Shown here piece after piece: positions 10,595 to 21,547 of a DNA stretch of 64,000 nucleotides. Below the pieces are notes generated by a model. It did not search any database, had not been told where the DNA came from, and worked only from the letters and a program-made list of their open reading frames with translations. Position 1 is the first letter of the stretch; every line of letters begins with the position of its first letter. The stretch is from assembly GCA_038373865.1 (NCBI GenBank), contig JAXGGA010002250.1:1-64000 (forward strand), written 5' to 3'. The position numbers and the translations under genes were made by a program. The stretch comes from Uloborus plumipes (lineage: Eukaryota > Arthropoda > Arachnida > Araneae > Uloboridae).

Positions 10595-10940
10595 TAAGAA
10601 TCATTATTTTGAGGGTCTTTTCCATACATTTCCATGTGAAGTGTGAGTCTCGGTGCATATCCATTAAAATTTGAGACTTTAATGTAGTGTTATGCCCTGA
10701 TATGTACAAAATATTTATGCTGTGGCTAATTGATGCTATAAAAACAGATAATCTCACTTTATCTACCAGTTTGTTGACTATCTTGGCTACCTTAAGAAGA
10801 TTTTTGCCTCCGACTCGATCATTGGCTATTCCTAACTGACCATAAGTTCATAATAAGGACGAAACCACAGTCTCAGGATGCTTTGATCGACTTGCACATC
10901 ACCTGTGCAATGACACACCACCTTGTTCGAGTAGTTCTAT
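10595..10940. other. intergenic DNA without recognised features
   Basis: No coding sequence, RNA gene or clear repeat was seen. Confidence 0.45.
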
Positions 10941-11369
10941 CCCTAGTAAAAATGACCCATAGAGATCAATAAAAAGAAATTGTGTGGGGAAATGGATTAC
11001 GGATATCAATACTGTTAAATCAGTAGAGACCTATTGATATCAGTAAAGGTCAAAACAAGATCTATAGCATCTTTTAGTGATATCAATCGAACAAAATCGT
11101 ACGATCTATGGATATCAATAAAGATCCATAGCATCATAGAATAAAAAAAAATTGTACGGGAAATGGCCAATATCAATAGAGATAAATTAGTAGAAGTCTA
11201 GTGATATCAGTAGAACAAAGCCGTAGAATCTATGGATATCAATAGAGATCCATAGCATCTTGTTCAACTGATGTCAGTAGACCTCTACTGATTTAGCTCT
11301 ATTGATATCCGTTGGCCATTTCCACGTACAATTTTTTTTATTGATCTCTACGTGTCATTTTTAGCAGGG
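10941..11369. mobile_element. foldback MITE, CCCTAGTAAAAATGAC termini (429 bp)
   Basis: The left end CCCTAGTAAAAATGAC mirrors the right end GTCATTTTTAGCAGGG, and similarity continues inward for about 70 bp through 'agagatcaataaaa' and 'acggatatcaat'. The middle holds duplicated phrases around 'ctatggatatcaat' and 'gatccatagcatc'. Non-coding. The termini resemble those of the foldback elements at 41134 and 49964 (CCCTAG-type). Confidence 0.68.
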
Positions 11370-11379
11370 GTGTCGTTTA

Positions 11380-11575
11380 AATAAGGTTGTGATGGTGGTG
11401 ATGGCTTGTCCAAATAAGGCTGTGTTTTTTAAAATAAATTACGGCTGTTTTAAATGCGTAATTGCAACCAAGGGCATGAAAATGCTTTTCAAGTTTATCT
11501 AAATAAGTACTTCGAACTTTTAAGGAAAAAAACATGATTTTACAAACCTCTTTTTTTTTTTTTTTTTTTTTAACC
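11380..11575 (-). repeat. inverted copy of the 34262-34430 repeat
   Basis: It carries 'tgttttttaaaataaattac' and 'cttttcaagtttatctaaat' in reverse orientation to 34262-34430, and the same poly-A/T stretch next to an 'accgag' word. It is probably the 3' part of a retroposed element. Confidence 0.55.
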
Positions 11576-11896
11576 GAGCTGAGCTCTGTCGCCAGGTACT
11601 GATTGTTTTTAAGTGATCTATTCTGAGATCACACAATTTTCAGAATTTTTTGGGGATTTGGCACCCAATATCTTTTTTTATAACTTTTGCTTTATTTTGA
11701 GGTGTAGAATGATCAGGTGTGTCTTCATTCCAATTCGTGATTGTTGCATATTTCCTACTACTTTCTTGTTTTTCTACCTGCTTTTCCTTTTTCTATTGTT
11801 CTTTTATTACTGAGTTTCTTTCAAACACTTTCTGATGTACCACAAGTAGCTAATTAGGTGCGTAACGTACTTTCATTAATCAATTAAGGTGTACGT

Positions 11897-12190
11897 TAGG
11901 GTGGTTCAAAAAAGTTCTTTTTGCTACGGACCAAGGCGCACCCTACTTTTTTTACATTTATGTATGCGATCACTCCCCTAAAATTTCAGCTCCCTACTCT
12001 TAATGGAAGATGGTGCTCAAACACCCTTCATTTTTCCGCTTTTTCGTAATTTTCACAATTTTTGAGTTTTTCTGACTAAAGAGACCATTTTCTTGGAAGA
12101 GATTTTTTTTTCAATTATTCTCATTTTCCAACGCATAAATATTAGTTCAAACAATTGGAAAGTTTCTTAATCGTTTGAATCTATATAGCA
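11897..12190. mobile_element. solo left terminus resembling a hAT-like element
   Basis: It starts TAGGGTGGTTCAAAAAAG, close to the TAGGGTGGGTCGAAAAAAGC end of the complete element at 24979. No matching inverted end was found nearby, so it is truncated or a related family. The following DNA is non-coding. Confidence 0.35.
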
Positions 12191-12193
12191 ACA

Positions 12194-12317
12194 CCTTTGA
12201 TACAATTGATTATTTAGTAGATCGCAGCATACAATGTAGATTGCAGTACTACAATTGATCCTTTGATACAATTGATTATTTAGTAGATCGCAGCATACAA
12301 TGTAGATTGCAGTACTA
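12194..12317. repeat. 66 bp tandem duplication
   Basis: The block from 'cctttgatacaattgattat' to 'gattgcagtactac' occurs twice in a row with a 66 bp period and almost no differences, a recent tandem duplication. Confidence 0.85.
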
Positions 12318-12714
12318 CTTGTCTACATGTTGTGCTATAATTTTCAAAACTTACGCAATAAAGTTATATGTAGTAATACAAAATTTGTATGCGAACTTAT
12401 CTATATTTTCCTTCAATTGCTATATTCATTCATATCATTCTCTGCTTTAACCGGAATATCGTTTCAGCGGATTACCCCTGATCCCATCTGAGCTTGTTAA
12501 ACGAAAGTGTGCTGAAGGTCTTTTTTATTTTTTTTCTACCAGTGGGAGTAGGATATTCATTTTGTTGTAATTTGTTTCCTTCAATTACATCTTATATTCT
12601 ACGAAGGGGAAGGTTTCGATCGTAATACATATTTTGATCAAAAAATTTTCTTTTGCGACCTATTTAACATTTCGCGAGTTTTCTAAGAGAGTGGGTAAAT
12701 ATTATCAAGTATTA

Positions 12715-13016
12715 GGCAGGTATTCAAGTGAAACAGCACTGCGATCGCTTCGAATTGCAATCGCTACTGGAAGTGAATTACATTATCATCAACTTAAATT
12801 GGCACGACGTCACTACGGGTGGAGCCAATAAGAGCTCACAAGCACTCAGCGATCTCCTCTTATTCGCCAAGTAGGCTGTGACGTTTTATCTAGCTCGCTT
12901 TTCATAGGCAAACGTCACGCTGACGTCACGATATTTTTATAAAGAAACGTTCTAATGTAATTCATTTCCAGTCGCGATTGTAATTTGCGATTGCCTGTTT
13001 CACTTGAATCCTTGCC
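12715..13016. mobile_element. Harbinger-like MITE, copy 1 (302 bp)
   Basis: The termini are GGCAGGTATTCAAGTGAAAC and GTTTCACTTGAATCCTTGCC. It is nearly identical to 21243-21544. The flanks are TTA (left) and ATA (right), close to the 3 bp TTA/TWA duplication of PIF/Harbinger elements. It contains palindromic GACGTCA sites. The open frame across its left half is not a supported gene. Confidence 0.75.
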
Positions 13017-13039
13017 ATAGACTGAGTCTTCTAGTAATA

Positions 13040-14459
13040 CACTGCTCGACATTGAAAATGCAACACCAAGAAGGAGTGGTCAGAAATTGATGAAATTTGG
13101 TAAGAAGACTGAGACAGCATGGAACAATAAGTGATATTTATTACAAAACAAATAAGCAAAATTTAGAGCGAGGACGGCGTCGGCTCAGTAAGAAGTAGGA
13201 CCACCGCGGACAGCGATGCACGAAGAAACACGTCTAGGCATGGAGTCAATTAGCCTGCGGATGGTGTCCTGAGGGATGGCACCCCATTCCCTTTCAACCA
13301 TTTGCCACAGTTCGTCCTCTGAACGAGGCAGTGGCAGGTTCTGCAAACGGCGTCCAATCACGTCCCACACATGTTCGATTGGTGACAAGTCAGGAGAGTA
13401 TGGTGGCCAGGAAAGCATCTGTACACCTCGTAGAGCATGTTGGCTGATTCGAGCACTGTGAGGCTGGGCGTTATCCTGTTGAAAAATTGTATTTGGCAGA
13501 CCCTGAAGGTAGGGGATTGCCACCGGCCGCAGTACATTATCTACATATCGTTGGGCCGTCATAGTGCCCCGAATACGAACTAGAGGTGATACGGAATTGT
13601 ATGCAATAGCGCCCCAAACCATTATGCCACGTTGTCGCGCTGTGGAGCGTTCCACAGTTACTGCCGGATTCGATCTTTCTCCACGTCGACGCCACACACG
13701 TATGCGATGACTATCGCTGGACAAACAGAAGCGGGATTCATCTGAGAACACTACGGTTTGCCATTCTGCTATCCACGTCGCTCTGGTCCGGCACCATTCC
13801 AAACGTTGGAGTCTGTGCTGTGAGGTCAATGGCAGTCTTCTTAGCGGGCGCCGTGATTGCAGGCCACGTGCAACCAGTCGACGGGAAATGGTTCTGGTCG
13901 ACACAGGAACATCCAGGGTACCTTGCACGTGCTGCAGAATCGACGTACAAGTGACTTGCGGGTCCGCCACAGCTTGTCGGTGAATCCGTCGATCCAAGCG
14001 GTCTGACGTCACTCTGGCTGCACCTGCACCCCTCAATGTGACTACATTTCCTCTTTCCAACCATCTCCGACACAGCCGATGCACAGTGCTTGCATCCATG
14101 TGGGTATCAGCTGCAATTTGACGTATGGACCAACCTCCCCTTCTCAGTCCGATCACCATACCCCTTGTAAAGTCGTCTATATGCTGGAAGTGTCTTCGTT
14201 GAGGACGGCGTGGCATTTCCTCCTATCACACGTATCCTTCGAGACAAAAACCAAATTTCTCCGATAATTAGTCTGGCAGAAAAACCAACATGAACATAGC
14301 CCACTTTTCAACTTCATTCTCTTATATCTTACTTCACGTGCGTCGGAGAGCTGCGCATTTCATATCATTTGCATAACTCAGTGACGTGCGTCTACGGTAA
14401 AATTTGCATGAATTTCTGACCACTCCTTCTTGGTGCTGCATTTTCAATGTCGAGCAGTG
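13040..14459 (-). mobile_element. complete Tc1-like transposon (1420 bp)
   Basis: The TIRs of about 48 bp start CACTGCTCGACATTGAAAA and end TTTTCAATGTCGAGCAGTG, flanked by TA (13038-13039 and 14460-14461). Left and right TIRs are almost identical. The single internal gene is an uninterrupted transposase on the minus strand. Intact TIRs, TSD and gene suggest recent insertion and possible activity. Confidence 0.92.
13185..14216 (-). CDS. Tc1-like transposase (343 aa), intact
   Basis: This protein cuts and pastes its own element by binding the TIRs. The N terminus (about residues 1-120) is basic and holds paired helix-turn-helix regions (for example GWSIRQIAADTHMDASTVHR). The DDE catalytic triad is visible: D159 in VVFSDESRF, D248 in IFQQDNAQPHSA and E281 in SPDLSPIEHVWD. 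By my count 32 residues lie between D248 and E281, fewer than the 34 of classical Tc1 (DD34E). Length is normal for the family and there is no internal stop. The first ATG (14216-14214) sits about 240 bp inside the right TIR. Best general match from memory is the arthropod Tcb1/Tcb2-like group; that name is not verified. Confidence 0.93.
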   Translation of the reverse strand: MPRRPQRRHFQHIDDFTRGMVIGLRRGGWSIRQIAADTHMDASTVHRLCRRWLERGNVVTLRGAGAARVTSDRLDRRIHRQAVADPQVTCTSILQHVQGTLDVPVSTRTISRRLVARGLQSRRPLRRLPLTSQHRLQRLEWCRTRATWIAEWQTVVFSDESRFCLSSDSHRIRVWRRRGERSNPAVTVERSTARQRGIMVWGAIAYNSVSPLVRIRGTMTAQRYVDNVLRPVAIPYLQGLPNTIFQQDNAQPHSARISQHALRGVQMLSWPPYSPDLSPIEHVWDVIGRRLQNLPLPRSEDELWQMVEREWGAIPQDTIRRLIDSMPRRVSSCIAVRGGPTSY

Positions 14460-14461
14460 TA

Positions 14462-15594
14462 ATACATTTGTACCTGCAAAAAGCAATCGAAGGGTTTGTG
14501 ACACTAAATTTATAAGAATAGTGAAGTACCTTTTCTTTCCTTTTTTCCAATGGGGGCTCTTAAGAGGCTTTAGCTTTTTGCAGACAGTACGATCCCCCGA
14601 TTTGGCATCAATTCTTAACTGTGACAGCATTAAGGCGTGGCACAGAGTTTCGATGTCCAGTTTCAACTAAAAAGTTTGATCCTGAGCTCTCACTATGCAA
14701 AATTGTGCTAGGAATATAATTTGGAAGAGAGGGCTTGGACCAAATGAGCACTCAAAAGATCTTTGAAATACCGCATAATTATATGACATGGGCGCTGACG
14801 ACTTTTTGCATCTTTAAAATCTACCGACTGGCTACTTGAACCCCGGGCTCGGAAAACGTAACGAAAGACGTTAAGAGGACAACACCTTCTACTACGCCAC
14901 CCTGCCGACTCGTTGAGAAACTAGTTAGTAGATGGATTTTTCTTTCTTTACTCTTAAAATTGTTACGTGATTGTGGCCAGAAGTGTTTTATATTGACTGC
15001 ATAATACAATGGTAGATAACTCGTCGATCGTGGTCGACCAACCGATTTCGAGCCCATTCTGAGTTAATAGCTGTAGTATTTGAAACCTTGCTTTCTGTCT
15101 GAGTAAAATTAATTATCATTATGTTCTTTCACAAAATTAAGTTTAACGTCTAAATCAAGAGCTTTTTGAAAAAATGTCAACCTTTTAACAGTCACTATTT
15201 TATCAATTTTGAAACAAGTAATGTACGTGTCTCTGAAAAGATTTTGAAGTAGGTTAACATCTTTTTGCAATTCAATCCTACAATTTAATAAATATCGAAG
15301 TCTGTTTTCGATAAAAGTTGACCTACGATTTGAACTCAGCATAGTCTCAATTTAATCATGCATGCAACACGTCCCTTTAAGTATATAGCGTTATATCAGC
15401 CCACCTCCTCCCTCTCTTATCTTCCCCAAGTCAATCTTGTCTTTACACCAAACTCAAAAAGTAGATCTTCAGTCAACTTAGGTTGCCGCGCGCTGGCTTA
15501 CAAGTAACCCTTATGCTAGTTCCAATGAACTTTGTTCTGAGAACAATTGCTGATCCGGAAATCCCCCCTTATGAAAGTACACGTCAAGAAAAAA
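14462..15594. other. downstream flank of the ZFAND4-like gene
   Basis: No supported gene. Short open frames occur on both strands but lack motifs. The region lies between the Tc1-like element and the probable polyadenylation site of the ZFAND4-like transcript. Confidence 0.45.
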
Positions 15595-15602
15595 TACTGT
15601 AT

Positions 15603-15608
15603 TTTATT
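15603..15608 (-). promoter_or_regulatory. candidate polyadenylation signal AATAAA
   Basis: On the minus strand the sequence reads CGCAATAAAATACAG, about 87 bases after the ZFAND4-like stop codon, followed by a T-rich and GT-containing stretch. Position and form fit a cleavage/polyadenylation signal and give a short 3' UTR. Confidence 0.55.
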
Positions 15609-15694
15609 GCGATCTAAATTAATTCGTTAAAACAGGAACAATTTTGATTTTTTAGCAATCTTTTCGCAGTAGAATTTGTTAGTTCTTTCGAACG

Positions 15695-17028
15695 TCAAAT
15701 TTTCCGGACCTTCTCGGCGATTATTCTCGGATTGTTCTTACTGATCTCCCGCGCACCCATTGCCCTGTAGTCGAATGTGCAACCGTGTTCGCTGGGATAG
15801 CGGTGCGTGGCGCAATGTTGCTGTCCGCAGCGACAGCGAATCGGCAGCAACCCCAAACGCTTGTTGCATTTGTCGCAACGCAGGCGTGACTTGCTGATTC
15901 GGTTCTTGACTTTCAGTTTCACCGAGGGTCGGTCGCAAACGGAAGAGTTCCCGCCAAACTCTTGAGTATCGGGCTCTACATCTACCATCATTTCGTCTGA
16001 AAGACGTGTAATGGCATCAGATTCTGTTGTAAGAGGCGATGTTGTTGTGTCCGTGCTTGAATGTTCCTCTGGTGCTTTTTGGACTAAAACTCCAACCGCA
16101 ATTTTCTGTGTACCATCATCGAGAATGCATTTTTCCTGATTACTAGCTAGGTGGTTGTTTTCAATATCATGACCTTCACATAGCATGTGAGTGTCCTTAA
16201 CATTATCGGAAGATGTCCATTTACTATTGAATTCTGAGTGTTTATTGCCAGTATTGTCAGAAATATGTTGAGGAGAGCAAAATAGTGAGGTGGATGACAA
16301 TGCTTCTCTGCTTTCTGTTTCGTCCTCAGAATCTTCTCTAGGTGTTTCCAAGACAGCCTCTTGCTGTTCATTTTGGTCAAATAAACCGTATGGCGTTGAA
16401 ATTTCTAAGGCTGTATTTTCTTGGTAATATTCATCTGGCTTTCTTCTGCCTAACATTGTGTCTTTTTTGAGAAGCTCCTTCAATTCTCGAAAAGTTGATT
16501 CTGGCAAATTATTAAGGTACTCTGTACTCCCAGCGTTTTCACCGGCCTTTATTTTTTCTGCTAGTGAGTGAAACTTGTCTGCGGAATCTTTCGCGAACAA
16601 CCCCGCTGAGCTTCTCACACCTAATGCTTCCGTATTAAGTTCTTGATTCTTTTCTTTTGACAATTTTAAAATTGGTTTCTTTTCCAGACGCGTTTGACCA
16701 TTGAGCCTATTGCTTGATTTATTGTTCGTACCAATGTGCACTTTGACCACGTCTTCTGCGTTGTCTTCTACATCTGCGAAGCAATTTTCGGAATCATGTT
16801 CTGAATTGGAAGAAGTGGTATCCACGCTACTGCTTTTTGAGATATCTTCATTCTCCTTTTCTTCTTCACCCTGGACCACTTTCTTTGAATGATCCACAGT
16901 CAGCCGTTGAGCAGTTGGGTGTATGAATCTTGAATTCAAGTTTGGAACTGGATCTTCTTCGGATTCTTCTTCTATGCTAGATGACTTACCAGAACGATCC
17001 TCCATTACAGACACTTGCCTTCTCACAA
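15695..17028 (-). CDS. ZFAND4: ZFAND4-like AN1-type zinc finger protein, 3' terminal exon
   Basis: One open frame of about 443 residues ends at 15695. The C-terminal AN1 zinc finger is complete (residues about 384-416, bases about 15877-15779): CDKC, then RCRCGQQHCATHRYPSEHGC, matching C-x2-C-x10-C-x-C-x4-C-x2-H-x5-H-x-C. The basic end EKVRKI resembles vertebrate ZFAND4. The middle is acidic, Ser/Glu/Asp-rich and probably disordered. ZFAND4 has an N-terminal ubiquitin-like domain, which is not in this exon. The frame enters from upstream through an AG acceptor at 17030-17029 (ttactttatag); the first in-frame codon is GTG, so this is not a start. Earlier exons should lie at higher coordinates; I could not find the ubiquitin-like exon. 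The molecular function of ZFAND4 is poorly known. Confidence 0.85.
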
Positions 17029-17040
17029 CTATAAAGTAAC
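17029..17040 (-). other. splice acceptor of the ZFAND4-like last exon
   Basis: Minus-strand sequence GTTACTTTATAG precedes the coding frame. The tract is T-rich and the AG lies directly before two bases (TT) that complete a codon begun in the previous exon. In-frame ATG codons inside the exon exist, but the frame stays open right up to this AG. Confidence 0.6.
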
Positions 17041-17967
17041 GAGATTAAGTACTGATTTTTTATATTGCATTAATTAGATATAATGTTATCAGGCATTGGC
17101 GGGAATTATGTAATTAGAATGTGTATGATGCTTAAAAAACTTACGTAAAGGTTCGAAGTTTCAACAGCTTGGAAATATAATGCCAAGTTAGCGACAAATT
17201 AAGCGCTCAAAATTAGATGACGAATTTGTCATCAGTTGGGAGATATTTAGGGAGATTCTTTTAGCGACAAAGAATTGAATCAAAAACTTGGCGATGCATT
17301 ACTCGACGGTCGCCTATCTTCCGACTTCACTTTGCACTAATCGCCTACAAAACAGAAGTATACCCTTCATTGCCCCAATACAGCTTTTTATGTTTTCTTG
17401 TTGCCTGTTTCAATCATGTCAGATTTAATTGCACAAAGCATATCTTGCAAAAAAAGCGATAAATTGTGTACTAATTGTGTACTTTATTGAAGTTCAGCCA
17501 TACTGTCACATGATACTCGTACAAAACAATGTTGATACTTAGGAAACTACCCTATAGCATTCCATCGTTTTAAAGGGAACAGTTTGTAATTAGGTATGTT
17601 ACAATTTTGTTTTCTCTTTATCATTGTAGTTACGTTCCAGTATTTGCCAAACCGTAGCAATATGTCTCTTTTCTATAAAAACATTCTTATTCATTCTCTC
17701 ATCAGAAACTATGTTGCGTTTTAATCCTTCAAATAGGATTGTTCACTCATACGTCTCTCTCACTTATGCGCTTTTTTCTGTTGGTCCCCTGCCTCGGCGT
17801 ATAAGTGAGAGTTCACTGTATTGGCCAGCGAGAAATTTCTCCCAATATATGCTCATAAACCGACTTTCGTTACCCAAAAGACACCATTGAATTTGCAAAT
17901 GTGGATGAGCTTCAGATGTTTTACTTTTTAACCTATTGATAGTGGGTAGTGAAATAATATTAGTCGT
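17041..17967. other. presumed intron with a transposon remnant
   Basis: Presumed ZFAND4-like intron. 17748-17820 has two facing 'tctcacttatgcgc' / 'gcgtataagtgagag' segments and ends 'agttcactgta', like the terminus of a TA-inserting MITE. No other feature was seen. Confidence 0.45.
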
Positions 17968-17971
17968 TCAC

Positions 17972-18245
17972 CTTGTCTAGTGGTCCGGGAAGTCTGGCTC
18001 TAATGGGGAGGTTCTGGATTAGAATCCAGGCTCGGGCATGGGTGTACTTTCTCTCTCTCTTGTTCTTGTCCTTTCCTTGTGTGACTGAGCTGTTGTGCTG
18101 TGAATGGTTGCCTACCCTATGAACGGGTCCCTACGGCCTGTGTGTACTGCGGAAGTCACAACTTCGAAACAAATTACGGTACAGTCGAAAAAGTGAAGCA
18201 GAGCACAACAAAGTGCCAGCCTAGCTACACGACACAACAACAATG
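17972..18245 (+). mobile_element. tRNA-derived SINE, family B, copy 1
   Basis: The head TTGTCTAGTGGTCCGGGAAG looks like an RNA polymerase III A box region, and 'ggattagaatccaggctcgg' is a decayed B box. The body shares 'gtgctgtgaatggttgcct', 'gggtccctacggcctgtgtg' and 'aattacggtacagt' with copies at 32433 and 49788. It ends in an ACAACAACA-rich tail. Confidence 0.72.
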
Positions 18246-18419
18246 AAATATAGAAAATAAAATAACGTGATGTTTGAGGAAATAAAATAACATGAGAGCG
18301 ATAATGACCATTCTTTAGGAAATGAAGGATAATCAATGATTACCATCCATACTGATTGTCTTCACTAAATCGACAACAAGTTTTACAACACTGCACTGTT
18401 CCTTCGAGTGTTTTTGTGG

Positions 18420-19020
18420 CGGCAGGTTTGCGCCTCGTAATGTGTCCCATTACTCTATTGAAACACCGGTATTATTTTCCCCAATAATTCCTCCCTTCTT
18501 TAAAATAATTCCGCGTTACTTTCAAAGGGCCTTTTCTTTTCCGGCGACATTACCTTCCTCCTTTTCAGACGCGTAAGCTGGCGTCGTCGGGGGAAAAAAG
18601 GAAGACAAAAGAAAAGAAAGTCGCCAAATATGGAAACCAGGTCGCCGTATCGAAATTCATTTGTCTTCCTTGACGGCCACTTTTTTTCCCGCGCCTCCTC
18701 GAAAGCGCTTAATCCCTTCGACTAAAGAGCATGAATTAAAGATTGATGACAAGGAGCTCGCTGGATGGGGGTGAGGGGTGGGGGTAATAAAAAGGACCCG
18801 GAGCAGCAGAAGAATGGCTGGAAGACAGTTCGCTGCAGTCATTGTGTGCAATTTAATGAAAATATGTTTCCCTTTTTGCCATTCTTTGCCTAATGTATCC
18901 TTGCCGTTGAGGACGAGGAGTGTTGAGTTTTTCGTTTGCTTAAGGTGGAGTGAGTTCGAAATCAACGACTTTCAACTGTCTCAACCCTTACTGCCCCTGG
19001 GACTCCGATTGTAATAACAA
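18420..19020. other. GC-richer unique-looking block, function unknown
   Basis: The block contains CpG-rich words (acgcgtaagctggcgtcgtcgg, split here as two motifs acgcgtaagc and tggcgtcgtcgg), 'ttcccgcgcctcctcg' and an open plus-strand frame (18778-19014) with MAGRQFAAVIVCNLMKICF. I do not recognise the translation. It lies in the presumed ZFAND4-like intron or upstream region and could be a regulatory element or a short exon. Confidence 0.25.
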
Positions 19021-19049
19021 AAGTGGTTCCTTCTCAAAATTACAGTTGT

Positions 19050-19255
19050 CATGCATGTGTATGTACATGCGTGCTGATATTTCGTGCGCGGGCGTGCGTT
19101 GAGTGTTTATATATGTGTGTGTAACTAGTGTGTGCGTATGCTGAGTGTGTGTGTTTGTGTGCTGAGTGTGTGTGTGTATGTGTGCTGAATGTGTGTGTGT
19201 GTGTGGTAACTGTATATGTATCTGTGTACTGAGAGTCTATGTGTTTGTGTCCTGA
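19050..19255. repeat. (TG)n-rich microsatellite
   Basis: Interrupted TG/TGTGC runs such as 'gagtgtgtgtgtgtatgtg' extend over about 200 bp. A related shorter run follows the SINE at 19530-19585. The minus-strand THTH-type open frame is a shadow of this repeat. Confidence 0.85.
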
Positions 19256-19257
19256 GC

Positions 19258-19515
19258 TTACATATCGTGGGCCGAGGTGACCCGATCGTAACCGGAGGGT
19301 CCCGGGTTTGATCTTAGCTGATGAAAAACTCACTGTGTTCACTAATGGTGGCGGGCGCACGTTAAATATGGGTCGTGGTCACAAATTCGTCCAAGTTCAC
19401 CTTCCAGATCAATACCTTTGGGGATGCTGGACCACGGTTTTCTCGGTTCCTGGCCTGGATTAAGAATTAAAGTGCTCTTCTGGGGCTAAAACACATTGTA
19501 GTGATAGGTACGGGT
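19258..19515 (+). mobile_element. tRNA-derived SINE, family A, diverged copy
   Basis: It carries 'gatcgtaaccggagggtccc' and 'gggtttgatcttagctga' (B-box region), 'taatggtggcgggcg', 'tcgtggtcacaaa' and 'gataggtacgggttt', matching the copies at 50222 and 34431. The copy is old and disrupted, embedded in a TG microsatellite. Confidence 0.65.
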
Positions 19516-19585
19516 TTACCCAAAAGAAAATGAGTGTATGTGTTTGTGCTGTATGTGTGTGTATGTGCTGAGAGTGTGTGTTTGT

Positions 19586-21239
19586 ATCTGAAGAAAATAA
19601 ATTTTATCTTGCAAAATAAAATTCGTTAAATAAATGCCAATTTTTTCAAAAAAAAAAAAAAAGCAGGATTCAAGGGATATTTTCCCATGAGATATTGGCT
19701 GGTTGTAAAACTTTAGGAAATAACTATTTTTATCTGGAAACATTGACAAGTGTTTCCTGATAATTAGCACATTATTTTTGGCGGCTAAGAATTGGTGACA
19801 TTTGGAAAAAAAATTCTAAGATTCTCAATTATCGAAATCTTTTCGAGGAAAACATTGCGATAGTTCGGAGTTAGACAATTTTTATCGATTGGCGTCAAAT
19901 TTTTGGCACCGATGGCTGTTCAAGGAAAAATTTTCCTTAGCATGGACGTAAACAAAAAATAATACTTGGTCACGTAGTTTACCTTGAATCAACAGAGAGT
20001 AAAGAGTTAATAGAACAAATTTATCACCCAAAGTTTGACGACCGGGATAAGCACCCAGATATCTAAATATTCTCCTCCCAGGCTCTACCAGTTTACATTT
20101 ACGGAAGCATTTGACACAGCTTCAGAAGCTGCTGATCATGGCCCTGTCATTTTGAATTTTTTCAGGTGTTGAGGGGGGGGGGGTTAAGGTCCAAGAGATT
20201 CAATGTCAAATGTACCAAGAAACAGCAAAAACCATGCCCACTTATATATTAATAGATGGATTTTCCAAAGTTGGGGGGGGGGGGGAGAACTATCCGTCCT
20301 GATCGTCCAAATGACGAGTTTGCCAATCGCTAGTTAGAAGTGTTGATAGGTGGAACAAATTTAAAGCGATTTAACTTGAGGATAAGATTTCATATTTACC
20401 GCTAAAGTAGTTGGCGAGTCTTCCAGATGTCTCTATAGTAAACTCTTAGCCTCCCAATGAGTTTGTTCATTCATATAATTCATGAAATAAATATTAACGG
20501 GGAGTCTTTGATAACTGGGAAGAATTCTTAACAAAAGTAAACGGGCGATAAAATGTTCGTCCTGTAAACTCGTTTGTCGATTACTGTACCGACATTATCA
20601 ACTCATGAATTTTGGTGCCACGTTTTCAAGCTAGAATTGAGGGCATCTTGCCTATTTAGATGTTATTCTGTTAGCCAAATTTAAGCTTCTATACTTATAT
20701 TCTGGCAATATCAGCAAGGTCAAAATACAATAATGTCTGATATTAGGAGTAAAAAAAACCTGGCGATAATGTAAAAAAAAATTACGAGAATTCCAGTTAT
20801 TAAAATCTTTTGAAAGATTTTTCCTCAGTTATCGAGTCTCCATGATAAAAAAAAAAGTCAATCGAAGGATACACACCAAGGATCAGGAATTATGAAACTT
20901 CAAAGGCTGTAATAAAGTTTTGAAAGATTGGTTATTCATCGATATTTTCTTATAAAATTGGAATTAAACTGGGGTGACAATTTATATTAATATTTTAAAT
21001 CTAATACTGCTGTTCTAGTTAAAAATTATGCCAAGCTGTCTACTAAATCGTCAACAAATAATACAGTATGCATAATGCTCATTATGTAGTAAAATTTGAA
21101 ACAGAGTAAAGTTGAAAGGTAAATTTAAATTGAGTTTTCTCCCGCCTTGTCAACAAAAAATATTGAATTCAAGGCTCATCGGTATGTTTTAAGAGAAATC
21201 GCTTAACATGTATTCTAAGTTTGTTTTCAAATTATTTAT
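19586..21239. other. intergenic or intronic DNA
   Basis: No gene was recognised. It contains an A13 run near 19650 and poly-G runs at 20174 and 20273. Confidence 0.45.
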
Positions 21240-21242
21240 TTA

Positions 21243-21544
21243 GGCAGGGATTCAAGTGAAACAGCACTGCGATCGCTTCGAATTGCAATCGTTACTGGAA
21301 GTGAATTACATTATCATCAACTTAAATTGGCATGACGTCACTACGGGTGGAGCCAATAAGAGCTCACAAGCACTCAGCGATCTCCTCTTATTCGCCAAGT
21401 AGGCTGTGACGTTTTATCTAGCTCGTTTTTCATAGGCAAACGTCACGCTGACGTCACGATGTTTTTATCGAGAAACGTTCTAATGTAATTCATTTCCAGT
21501 CGCGATTGTAATTTGCGATTGCCTGTTTCACTTGAATCCCTGCC
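21243..21544. mobile_element. Harbinger-like MITE, copy 2 (302 bp)
   Basis: TIRs GGCAGGGATTCAAGTGAAAC and GTTTCACTTGAATCCCTGCC form a perfect pair. The flanks are TTA on both sides (21240-21242 and 21545-21547), the typical PIF/Harbinger duplication. It is nearly identical to 12715-13016 and the same length. It contains GACGTCA sites and no gene. Confidence 0.85.
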
Positions 21545-21547
21545 TTA

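Noticed and set aside
12634..12831. 65-codon plus-strand frame
   Set aside because: Half of it lies in the Harbinger-like MITE; the second MITE copy is not preceded by the same sequence.
13276..14304. Several shorter open frames on both strands over the Tc1-like transposase
   Set aside because: They are other-frame shadows of the 343-residue transposase and of the TIR, without motifs of their own.
15738..16892. Open frames overlapping the ZFAND4-like exon
   Set aside because: Other-frame shadows; the AN1 zinc finger fixes the correct frame.
18778..19014. 78-codon frame in the GC-richer block as a gene
   Set aside because: No recognised domain, no clear splice or polyadenylation context; left as an unassigned block.
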